NCBI GenBank assembly: GCA_947172415.1
Contig: OX359192.1
Span: 7,672,901 to 7,736,900, forward strand
Length of the DNA stretch: 64,000 bases
Reading direction: 5' to 3'
Source of the DNA: Chondrosia reniformis
Lineage: Eukaryota > Porifera > Demospongiae > Chondrillida > Chondrillidae
Shown here: one piece after another, positions 55,191 through 64,000 of the stretch
How positions within the stretch are numbered: position 1 is the stretch's first letter
Layout of the letters: each line of letters starts with the position of its first letter
The notes under the pieces: generated by a model
Seen by the model: the letters and a program-made list of their open reading frames with translations, nothing else
Databases searched by the model: none
Told to the model about the DNA's origin: nothing
Made by a program: the position numbers and the translations under genes

Positions 55191-55448
55191 ACACTAGTGT
55201 GTGGAGTTGCTCAAACTGTTTGACTTGTCACTTTCAATACAAATTTGTATATATTTTATTTGTTTTCACTATTTGACAGACACCAGAATGTAAATTTTAT
55301 AAGATATCAATGTTTGTAATATAAAATAGAGATTTTGAATTAGATATGAATTACAGTTTGCTGTTATAGTTACTGTATATAGAAATCAAAACTGTATGAA
55401 CCATGTTAATGAGTAGTCTTGTAGTATGTACCATTGGTGCCAGTTTCA

Positions 55449-57362
55449 TCATCTCTTTCCCTGCTTTTTAGCAGAACTTGATGAACTAGAACTTTGCAAA
55501 TATGTCTTCCTTGCTGACCCCTTTGATGCAGATCTGGAGTTAGTCACTGGTACAGCATTATTAACAGGCTTTGATTTCTTAAGACTTCCTCTTTCCTGTG
55601 ACCGTGTGACACTGGATGATGGTTGCCCAGCTGAAATTGGTGTTCTGGAGTGGGTGGGTGTCCTCACTGTCACTTGCCTGGAAGTTTTCTCACCAGATGG
55701 CATGTGAGAAGACGTCTTCAGTCTTCTTTCCATTGCTCTGATGGTAGCCGAGGAGAGTCTACCCTTCTTTGGATCTAGCAGGAATGGAGCAGTGAAAGGT
55801 CTTCGGATCATTCTCTCCTGCTTAGCCTCTCGTGTGTGAGCTAGGTGTATCATCTGTTCTGTACTTGATAGCTGAAAGAAGATCTCATAGACAGCTAGTT
55901 TAGCAGCAAAATGCTACAAAAGAGGTACAAATAGTCTATTTAGTCTCTAAAGGTACTACACAATCAAATCCTAATTGGTCTACCTGTTGGCAGACGACTT
56001 GAAGGTCTAATGTTAACAGTCACACTGCATAATCCTGAAGTTTAATGTATAATTGCCTAGTAAAAAGTGTATCAAAAGTAATTAAAGATTGATACGATGA
56101 GTTTAATATAGTACACACTTCAGGAATATATAAAAGCCCTTTATACTGCTATCAATAGCAGCATCCAGGATAGTATTAGAACACCTCCTTCCTTCTTATA
56201 AAACTATCTCACGTATGCTTATGCCTGAAATATAAGTCTGATACAAAAGGTACTGATTAATGTATGCATGTGATGAGTATGTTTGGGCATTACTTGTGTT
56301 GTCATACGGTCCTTCAGTTGGCAGTCTTGTGGAGTCAGTAGAGCCGCACTGGATGGTAATGACTTTAATACCATTTCAGCATCCTACAGGACACACACTA
56401 GATTGGATCAACCAGCTCCAAAGTGGGTAGTCCAACTATATAACTATACCTTTATTGTCCTTTTCAAGTGTTCAACTTTGTCACAGTGATATAGCTGGCG
56501 AGTTAGAAAACCTTTTGCAACAGCTGCTAAGGAACATTTCCACCTCTGTATGTGTCAAATATCAATAAAACTGTAGTAGATCACTTCCCATTAACAAAGT
56601 CATAAAATGCATCTACAAATTACATCTAATTTTTTGCCAGTTAGTGGTCTCCATGCGTCAACAATTATTGGTCTCCCCAAAGCTGTGATTTGATTGGCTG
56701 GTTGTTGTCTATTTTCAACCGATTCTGTCAATTCTTTTGCATGGATGTTACTACTGTAACCATGGTAACTATAGACAGGTGCGTTGGATGAAGTAGTAGT
56801 TTGGTGTAAGTGCACCAACTTCTCTTCCCTGTTACCATGGTAACAGGGTATCCCATGATGAACACCAGACTGCATAGCACTGGTCTGTACGCTATCCCTT
56901 CCACACAATGATACGCCATACTGCTTCATCTCCAGCAACATCATTTCCTGTGTTGTCGTGCTGTCCAAGCACGTGTCATCCACGTGAGGTACTTCTAATA
57001 TCTCACGTGCTGTTTCTTTTCTATTCACCCCCAGCTGTTAAAACAAAATATATCAGAAATCTTCAGGACTATACATTCAAGTTCATAGTAACAGAACACA
57101 TTTTCTTTAAAACGCACTTCCAATTCTTCCAATCTCTTATTCACATAACTCTTTAGACTTTCAAGTCGCTGTCTTCTTTTCTCTTTTATATCCGCCTCTT
57201 TTGATATGGCTAGTTCTTTATACCTTTGCAATGCAGGCCTCTGATGGTCAAATACCTTACACAAAGATGGAACGCGTGGCAACCCATTTACGTACACTTG
57301 CTCTTGTATTTGCTTACTATAAAGGGTAACGAGTCAAAGTTTGGTACAACAAATTCGGCCAT
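55449..57362 (-). CDS. CCP110: CP110-like centriolar coiled-coil protein
   Basis: CP110 caps the distal end of centrioles and limits ciliogenesis. The match is to its C-terminal region: CSLAAVAKGFLTRQLYHCDK (human AFCRLTAIAKGYLTRRLL), the helix VEHLKRTIK, then an exon with STEQMIHLAHTREAKQERMI and RRPFTAPF, and a basic Ser-rich tail ending at TGA 55449-55451. The N-terminal exons include VNGLPRVPSLCKVFDHQRPA, a coiled coil (SKEADIKEKRRQRLESLKSY) and PIIVDAWRPLTGKKL. The protein is far shorter than human CP110 (about 1000 residues). The start is uncertain: ATG 57362 (MAEFVVPNFDSLP) lies in a different frame from the exon beginning near 57316, so an unseen first exon, a very small intron or a base error must be involved. 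Confidence 0.75.
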
Positions 57363-57488
57363 TTTCAACCAAATCTCGCGCTAAAGATGGCACCATCTGA
57401 TTGGTTCAAGAGAAAAGTGTATCGTTTTAATCGTTAGTAGGCGTGGTCTGTGGTTAATGGTCAGACCCGCTTGATTGAGGGACAAGAA
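57363..57488. promoter_or_regulatory. Divergent start region, CP110-like gene / septin
   Basis: About 126 bp separate the presumed start codons. It contains an ATTGG (CCAAT-box, minus) motif at about 57399. Sharing of a promoter by two cytoskeletal genes is suggestive only. Confidence 0.5.
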
Positions 57489-60400
57489 TGGCGACAGAAG
57501 CTCCTTTTATTTTGACCCAAGCTCAATCCGACGGTACGTTACAGCGTAAGAATATGTCAAAATGTTTAGAGAAATTTACATTCTAAGAAACACTTAGATC
57601 TTCCATTATGATTAGTCCTAAGATAATCTAATTCTCACTTTTGACAGGAACCTAAGATCCTCTGGCCGCCATTTTAATGTATTTTTGTGTAAATCTGTTC
57701 ATTTGTAGCTTTGGCCAAAGTGTTCCGCCAGGCGGACACTGAGGAAACCGGTATTGTCGATTCTTCGGTGATTTCTTCGCTGGCTGGTAAAGCATTTGGA
57801 CACAATATCTCAGAGTCGGAACTAGATTTTATACAGCAAAAGCTAATCCATACTGGACAAGGTCAGATTTATAGAATAAAGATCTTCCAGATTATAGTGC
57901 TATCAGATTATATATTTGAATCCAATCAATCTATCACGATTGAATTGGATCTTGGAATGAATACTGTCGAAACACGCGTATTTTTGTCACACTCACTGAC
58001 ACACGTGGGAATGCTAGAACAGACCTTGTTATGTTTTGTCATCAGGTGTAAGGTGTGTTTCAGCATCTTGTTGTAAGATGGCTTCCACTGAGTAGTCGTG
58101 TAAATGATCTGATGTAATCCTTTGAATGCCTTTTACTCCTGTAAAATCACATGTTGACGCAATGTAATGTAGCTTGTAGTATATATCATTATATCTTTCC
58201 AAAGGAATTTGTAAGTCAATTTCATTTTTGAAGGGGAATTTCTAATTTGTGTTTGTGATATTGACACGTTAGCAATACTGATAGTTAGATATAGAGACCA
58301 CATTGTTACATGTTGGTAGCACATATGTATGTGTGTTGTTACGCACGATCCGTCAGTACATTTTCTGTCCATTTTCAGGATCAATCTCCTTTGCTGATTT
58401 TCTTGACTTGATGGCGCAGGTTATGTCCCAGACCACAAACTGGGGAGTCCTAAAGACTAAACTAGACGGATATGTAGGCTTTGATACAATTCAGGAGCAA
58501 AACAAGAGAAAATCAATTAGGAGAGGGTTTGAGTTCAATATAATTGTTGTAGGTTAGTAATTGACAGTTTTTTGACACAAAAGTGTCCCTTTCGTTAAAT
58601 ATTAATATATGTCGCTGCTATTTAATCTCTCTACCTGTGTGTTTATGCAGGTGAATCTGGTCTAGGAAAGTCTACTTTGATAAACACCCTCTTCCGTTCA
58701 AAGATAAGCAGAACAGCCTGTACTCCTGGGCCTCATGCCATTCCAAGGACCACAGAGATCAACTCCATTGCTCACGGTTTGTCATTCTGCAACCTTTTGT
58801 GATTTATTACTGTTGGTGATAACGTTATAACCTTCTGTAGTTATTGAGGAACAAAATGTCCGCCTGAAGCTTACAGTCACTGATACGCCAGGCTTTGGAG
58901 ATCAAATTAATAATGACAAATGGTGTGTTTGCAAGTGCCTTACAATGCCAGGGGTGCGGCCCATTTACGTACCTGGTGTCCTTAGAGCTCTTATGAAATA
59001 TCTGAGTATGCACCTGCTATGCAATGAAGTGCTTAACAATGCTCAGCCAGCGAACTGCTAATTGCAACCTTCCTTGCGTTGTTTGTAGACAGTTATTCCA
59101 CCTTACCATTTATTCTTCCTTACCTTAGCTGGTCCCCAGTGCTGGATCATATCAACGATCAATTTGAACAGTTTTTGAACGAAGAGGTCAGCATTGAAAG
59201 AAAGCGATACATTCCTGACACAAGGGTTCATTGTTGCCTCTACTTTATTCCACCAACTGGCCACTGGTAAGTCAACAAATGCTAAATAGTAACATTTCAG
59301 ACCATACGTATGCTAACACATACTTTTTCACACATGAACTATCTAATACACTTTCCTACATGCTATGTCTACTCAATAATAAATTAAAAGGCCTATAGGG
59401 AACTTGACCTGGGGAGGGCTTTAGATGAGGATACAAGAGTCTTCTCTTTCTTCTTTTGCTCCACTGGGCCAGACTGTTTCTGGGAATTCCACCCTTCATC
59501 AGTGAGCCTGGGAGTCTTTATCTTTTTCCTGATCTTTTGTAAATCCTTGAATCCATGCATGCTTTCTCTCTCTTGCATACACACTGAAGTCACATCTTAC
59601 CTGACGTCTCTATCTCTGAGATAACACGTGTTTCATCATGTTTATCCATGTATGATGTTAGCTTGAGGCCACTAGATGTAGAGTTTATGAAGAAACTCCA
59701 CCATTTTGTCAATATTGTTCCTGTTATTGCAAAAAGTGATACCTTGACACAGGATGAGAGAGAGGCTTTCAAAGCAAGAGTAAGACCCTATCATTACAGC
59801 ATATACACAAAGAATAATATATCAAGTTACTTTTGTGTTGTTCCCAATAGATCAGAGAAGATATCAGCTTTCATGGCATCAAGATATATCCGGTTGCCTA
59901 CCCAACAGAAGATGAAGAGGAAATGCAAATGAACAGCAAATATGATGTGAATAATCTCTTCCTGTAGTAATGCACTCCGTCTTCTGTGGTGTTAGCTAGC
60001 TCTTCTCTTCCAATACAGGCGCTGATACCCTTTGCTGTGATTGGCAGCGATCGTGTGCACATGGCTGGAGGCAAGCATGTTCTTGGGAGGCAGACCAAGT
60101 GGGGACTGGTGGAAGTGGAAAACAAAAAGCATTGTGACTTTGCTTACTTAAGAGATATGCTCATTAGGTGCGCCAACCCATCCATCCATCAATCCAGCCA
60201 CCCATCCATCTATCAATCCACCCACCCATCCATCTATCAATCCACCCACCCATCCATGCTTCCACCCACCCTTCCATCAATCCATCCACCCACCCATCCT
60301 TCAATCCATCCACCCACCCATCCTTCAATCCATCCACCCACCCATCAATCTGCCTATCCATCCATCTGTCCCTCCATCCATCAATTAAAGTAGATTATTT

Positions 60401-60548
60401 TTGAATACTTACTTGCTAGCCTTCTTTTTTGTCTATTTTCAGGAACAATTTGCAGGATCTTAAGGAGACTACCGACAAAGTTCACTATGAAAACTTTAGA
60501 CACACCAGGCTCCAGTCTAGTGGATATGTTGGGGAGAGTAACATCTAA
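57489..60548 (+). CDS. Septin GTPase with an N-terminal EF-hand-like pair
   Basis: Septins polymerise into GTP-binding filaments at the cell cortex. Exons join in phase from ATG 57489. The first 85 or so residues form a calmodulin-like helix-loop-helix pair: [20 protein letters not shown] and [18 protein letters not shown]. The Ca-binding loops are degenerate (the first lacks the Glu at position 12). A basic stretch ([13 protein letters not shown]) leads into the GTPase: G1 [10 protein letters not shown]3 DTPGFGD, G4 AKSD, the septin-unique region [20 protein letters not shown] and [11 protein letters not shown]...[10 protein letters not shown]. The coding end is [15 protein letters not shown] and a TAA at 60546-60548; there is no long C-terminal coiled coil, as in the SEPT3/SEPT6-short types. 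An EF-hand part in front of a septin is not an arrangement I know. Exons in both parts share a strand and phase. Confidence 0.9.
60168..60388. repeat. CATC-rich minisatellite in a septin intron
   Basis: Variable units of catccatc and aatccaccc over about 220 bp, in the last intron of the septin gene (between the AYLRDMLIR exon and [10 protein letters not shown]). It resembles the complement of the large EXOC7 intronic array (ggatggatgagtg). Confidence 0.9.
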
Positions 60549-60777
60549 TTGCCTTGGATTAATAGTGACACTCATTTATCATTCTCTTAATTGCATCTAC
60601 GTAGTGTTAGGTTTTATTTTGTCAAGCAATGATGCCTTATTGTACACAGTGATTAATAGAACTCTTGTAGAACTAAACATTATTCATGTACCAACTAAAT
60701 TTGTTAGTTTTGTTTATCAATCAAAAAGAAAAGTAAAATAGAATTTCTGAATGTAATTTGACAGATGTATAATAGCT

Positions 60778-61974
60778 TCAGGGATGCTCTGCCGGCAGCA
60801 TCTGATTTTGTTTGGCCTTTAGAGTACGTCGCCTTGCATTAATGAACCAGTTGTTGACTTGTACGAGAGTGAGGCCTGTCAACACGCAGAGTTGGTCCTT
60901 CTGGTCATCATCAGGATACGGATGGTCAGCATGTTCAAACAGCCAGCCCCTCAAGATATCAACTGCCTTTTCAGACAATTTAGTAACTTTCCTTCTCTTT
61001 TCTCCACCTGCAAGGAAGGAGGTATGTGATGCTAAGTGCTAAGCTTGTCTGTAGCAGTGCGGTCGAGCCACATGAGTACTATACGTAGGTCATTAATCTT
61101 GTACATCAGACATATTTCAACTATCATTGTGTGAGACACTGGTAACCACATGTGTAAATGTGTACGTTATGACATCAGGTGGTGTACCATCAGTGTCTGG
61201 CTGTTGACTTTGCTGCATCTTGACAACATGTATGGATGACACACTGTCCACAATGCGGTTACACTCTTTTGTAAAGTTGAGCAGCAAATTAGACATTTGA
61301 CGGTCCATATCTACAAAGAAGGACTTATATTTGCTTTTCTGCTCCTCCAACGCCATTGCTGCTGTCTGCATAAACGTGTCCAACTCGTAGTGTCCAATCT
61401 CTTTTAGGTCATTGTCTTCAATAGCTTTAATACTTCCATTAAACAGCTTCTTCACTTCCTCTGCTAAAGGGTGGCTCCGTATCTCCATCTCGGCGGCTTG
61501 CAAGCTTGCAGCATCCGTTACTTCGTCGTTAAATTCGTTGTCTGAAGAGGCTAAGGTTTCGCGTACCTCTACATAGGGCGGCAAGTACTGGGCTTGGACG
61601 GGAAGCTTGCATACATCCGTGTACGGGTCGTCAAAGTGTGTATAAACACTAGTGCTGCATTCATTTTGTGCCAAGGCCGTTGGAAGAGGCATTGGAGGGT
61701 ATTCGGCGGCCTCGACATACTTGCTCTCGGTATAGTGGAAAGGGAGCAGAGTGGGGTCGCATTCGTTGTAGTCACCAAACGAGTAAGCACTTGTGGTTGG
61801 GTGCAACGGAAAAGAGAATGAAGAGTAACCTCCGGCGCACATATTCGGCTGCTGGTTGACGGAGACTGAATGCTCAGAAATTTGATCCGTCCACTGCAAA
61901 CTTGGCTTTAGGGCTGAGTTGGAGTACCTGCATGGTTGGAGTTCTGGATCGTACCCATCCATCCTAGCGCGCAT
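60778..61974 (-). CDS. TALE homeobox transcription factor, MEIS/PKNOX type
   Basis: Two exons. Exon 1 (ATG 61974, [11 protein letters not shown]; donor after DTDG) has a Tyr/Pro-rich N-terminus and a helical region, [20 protein letters not shown] plus [20 protein letters not shown], which fits a diverged MEINOX domain used to bind PBX partners. Exon 2 encodes [20 protein letters not shown], the three-residue loop extension HPYPDDDQ and the recognition helix [20 protein letters not shown]. The helix [11 protein letters not shown] is the MEIS/PKNOX pattern rather than PBX or TGIF. The stop TGA is at 60778. It should be a nuclear regulator. The gene converges on the septin, with about 230 bp between stops. 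Confidence 0.9.
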
Positions 61975-62309
61975 GCTTGCACCTCTTAGATCTGCATGCG
62001 ACGCATAATTTGACTCCTTTATATGCACGCGGAATCTAACAACCACAAGCGTCGTAAATTGTAATGAATTGCAATGTGTATGCTGTTAACTGGAAAATAC
62101 GTCTTCTCTTGCAATTGATTGATATTAGAGACCATTTAGTTGGTCAGGCGTTATAACTTGAGTGATAGCCTTACATCTGTATACCTTTTGCACATGCATT
62201 ATATAACTCCCTTTTTCAAAATTGTACCGCAGCAATTACAAACAAATAAAAATTTACTGAAAGGTGAACAGAGTCCGTTAAGTGCAAATAAAGGATTAAC
62301 GTGATCATC
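61975..62309. other. Intergenic region between TALE homeobox and SNX8 genes
   Basis: Holds the 5' region of the TALE gene and the 3' UTR of the SNX8-like gene. The frame stays open for about 70 bases upstream of ATG 61974 without another ATG. No other feature is seen. Confidence 0.5.
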
Positions 62310-63367
62310 TTATATTGGGGATGCAGGTCCTGGGGAAAATGGTAATTTGTCAAGAATTGGCAGTACCTCTTTCCATGCACTCAACAACTAAAGTGAAAAA
62401 AAGTTGCAGAATGCTAGATAAATTTATAAATGACTGATGAGCGTACCTCCATGTGGCCCGTAACCTGAGTCTCTACCATCTCCAAAATGGTACTAGCGAG
62501 GTGCTCCAGCTGAGTGTGAAACAACTGTGCCTCCAAATTGATCACAAAGTAGCAAAACATATTTCGACCAGACAAAATGGCCACTTCTTCCTATATATTC
62601 CAGTGCATCATCAACATAGTAAAATATATATAGAGAACTTTTAAATAAATTCTTACTCCAGAACTCTGTTTTGAGTGAAGCTTTTGGAGTTTTTGTACAA
62701 TCTGTTTATCTCTTCTATCAAACAAGTCTATAAAGGCGCGGATTAGGTCAAGAAAGTATGCAATCCCTTCAACAAAGCCATAGATCTCTCGCGTAGACTA
62801 AAAATGAGGATAAAAACACAAAATGGAGAGCAGTCATGGTTTGCTTGTCGGCCATGTTAAAAATGGCTGCACCTGTTGGGCACTTCTCTCTGAGATGATG
62901 GTGATCTTCTGAGCAACATCTGACATTCTGGACTTCATTTGTCCCCAAGTATCTGATACATGTACCGACCAGGTCCTTGAACCACCACCATCTTTGTTCA
63001 AATCCTTAAGGGCTTTCGACATCTTTTCCATGTCTTTGGCAAAGGCTGTAATTACCACAGGGACGGAAAAGGGGAATTACCCCAAACCAACCTTATTTTG
63101 TTTGGGAGATCTCATTTAATGCCAACCAGTGATCACCTCCCAGTCAATTATTAGTCCAACACAACACTTGTGGTTCATAAAAGGATAAGGTGAAGAACTG
63201 CTAAGAAATAACCTACATACCTTTGCTTCTGTTGGCCATATTCTGTGCTACAGAGTAAACTGTAGTAAACACATTGTCTAGAACACTTATTTCTCGTTTC
63301 ATTGCGTCAATACGACCCCTTAGATCACCATCAACATATTGCTAAGCACAAACACAACACGAGAGAG

Positions 63368-63398
<31 letters not shown>

Positions 63399-64000
63399 AA
63401 GAGAGAGAGAGAGGAGTACCAAATGAAAGCAAAATATGCATAATACTCTGTAGCATTTACCCCTGCAGTCTTCTTGGATTCATGGGTCTCATATTCGTCT
63501 GGTCGAGCCCTGTAGCGCTCCCTCAAAGAGGAACTGATGTCCTACAGAAGTAACAGGATAGTCACTTTTGTACACCTCCGCCTATCATATGCCAAAGCTG
63601 ACCTTTCCTTGAAAGGTCATGAAAAACTTGACAGCTTCATCTTCTCTCAGCGATGGATGTCGCATGACAATGTTAAGAAACCTCCCCAGGGAGTGCTCAC
63701 GGTCTGTCAGGAAGTTGTCGTCCGCTGAGTGGACACACAATGTGATAGTCACAATGTTAACAAGACTGGACAACAATGTGATACAGTCACAATGTTAACA
63801 AGAGTGGACAACAATGTGATACAGTCACAATGTTAACAAGAGTGGACACACAATGTGATACAGTCACAATGTTAACAAGACTGGACAACAATGTGATACA
63901 GTCACAATGTTAGCAAGAGCAATTGAGGGAGACACTTACGATTGAGTCTCTTTGGAGAGATCCTTGGAATCAGTCGATAGGGATACCTCAAAAGAAGCAA
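62310..64000 (-). CDS. SNX8: SNX8-like sorting nexin (C-terminal part; 5' end outside window)
   Basis: Sorting nexins of this class bind endosomal phosphoinositides by a PX domain and curve membranes by a BAR domain. Visible exons, from the right edge: end of the PX domain (YPYRLIPRISPKRLN), DNFLTDREHSLGRFLNIVMR and HPSLREDEAVKFFMTFQGK, then BAR-domain helices (GDLRGRIDAMKREISVLDNV, AFAKDMEKMSKALKDLNKDG, TWGQMKSRMSDVAQKITIIS, GIAYFLDLIRAFIDLFDRRD), FCYFVINLEAQLFHTQLEHL and a last exon ending PASPI with TAA at 62310-62312. These follow the order of human SNX8. The gene continues past 64000, so the start and most of the PX domain are not seen. Confidence 0.9.
63360..63414. repeat. GA/GT microsatellite in an SNX8 intron
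   Basis: Uninterrupted runs of GA, then GT, then GA dinucleotides. On the transcript strand this is a CT/CA-rich tract. Confidence 0.9.
63735..63915. repeat. Approximately 37-bp minisatellite in an SNX8 intron
   Basis: About five copies of a unit containing gatacagtcacaatgttaac and a variable aagagtggacaacaatgt part, in the intron just after the exon encoding DNFLTDREHS in genomic order. Confidence 0.9.

Noticed and set aside
60164-60393. Trp/Gly-Asp and His-Pro-Ser repeat frames in both directions
   Set aside because: Products of the CATC-rich minisatellite in the last septin intron.

Overview
The window looks like nuclear DNA of an animal with a very compact, AT-rich genome, most likely a demosponge (Amphimedon-like). 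The grounds are: many short introns (about 50-150 bp) with GT-AG ends; genes spaced by tens to a few hundred bases; a cluster of sponge-type receptor tyrosine kinases with unfamiliar ectodomains; an SRCR membrane protein; and metazoan genes such as a forkhead factor, a TALE homeobox gene, ATAD5, SMG9 and a SUN protein. The species is inferred, not proven. Exons were joined by eye from reading frame, splice signals and remembered family sequences, so spans and termini are solid where stated but internal exon edges may be off by a few bases.

Layout. 1-10.4 kb: four tyrosine kinase genes: the 3' end of one, a complete Ser/Thr-rich single-pass kinase, and a head-to-head receptor pair with almost identical ectodomains. 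10.7-22.4 kb: ordinary cell-biology genes: SUN protein (nuclear envelope), SMG9 (nonsense-mediated decay), an intronless MFS transporter, a nucleotidyltransferase-fold protein, a PLAC8 protein, an SRCR single-pass protein and COQ7 (ubiquinone synthesis). 22.5-32.7 kb: an adaptor-like protein with tyrosine motifs (perhaps BCAP/Dof-like), EXOC7 (exocyst) with four intronic minisatellites, and WBP11 (splicing) divergent from EXOC7 with only 37 bp between start codons. 33.0-45.5 kb: a divergent forkhead factor, ATAD5 (PCNA unloading), and three intronless group VIA-type phospholipase A2 genes. 45.5-55.2 kb: a hairpin MITE with target-site duplication, then a long gene for a homologue of p101/PIK3R5, the class IB PI3-kinase adaptor, carrying a U12-type AT-AC intron. 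55.4-64.0 kb: a CP110-like centriolar protein, a septin preceded by an EF-hand-like pair, a MEIS/PKNOX-type TALE homeobox gene and most of a SNX8-type sorting nexin.

Recurring themes are divergent gene pairs with very short shared 5' regions (RTK pair, SRCR/COQ7, EXOC7/WBP11, ATAD5/iPLA2, CP110/septin), local duplication followed by patchy sequence homogenisation (receptor ectodomains, phospholipases), and minisatellites confined to introns. Receptor kinases, a PI3-kinase adaptor and a candidate tyrosine-motif adaptor would belong to related signalling pathways, but their co-location may be chance. The strongest candidates for something new are the EF-hand-septin fusion, the p101 homologue with its minor-spliceosome intron, and the homogenised divergent receptor pair. 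I saw no tRNA, rRNA, CRISPR array or virus-derived element.
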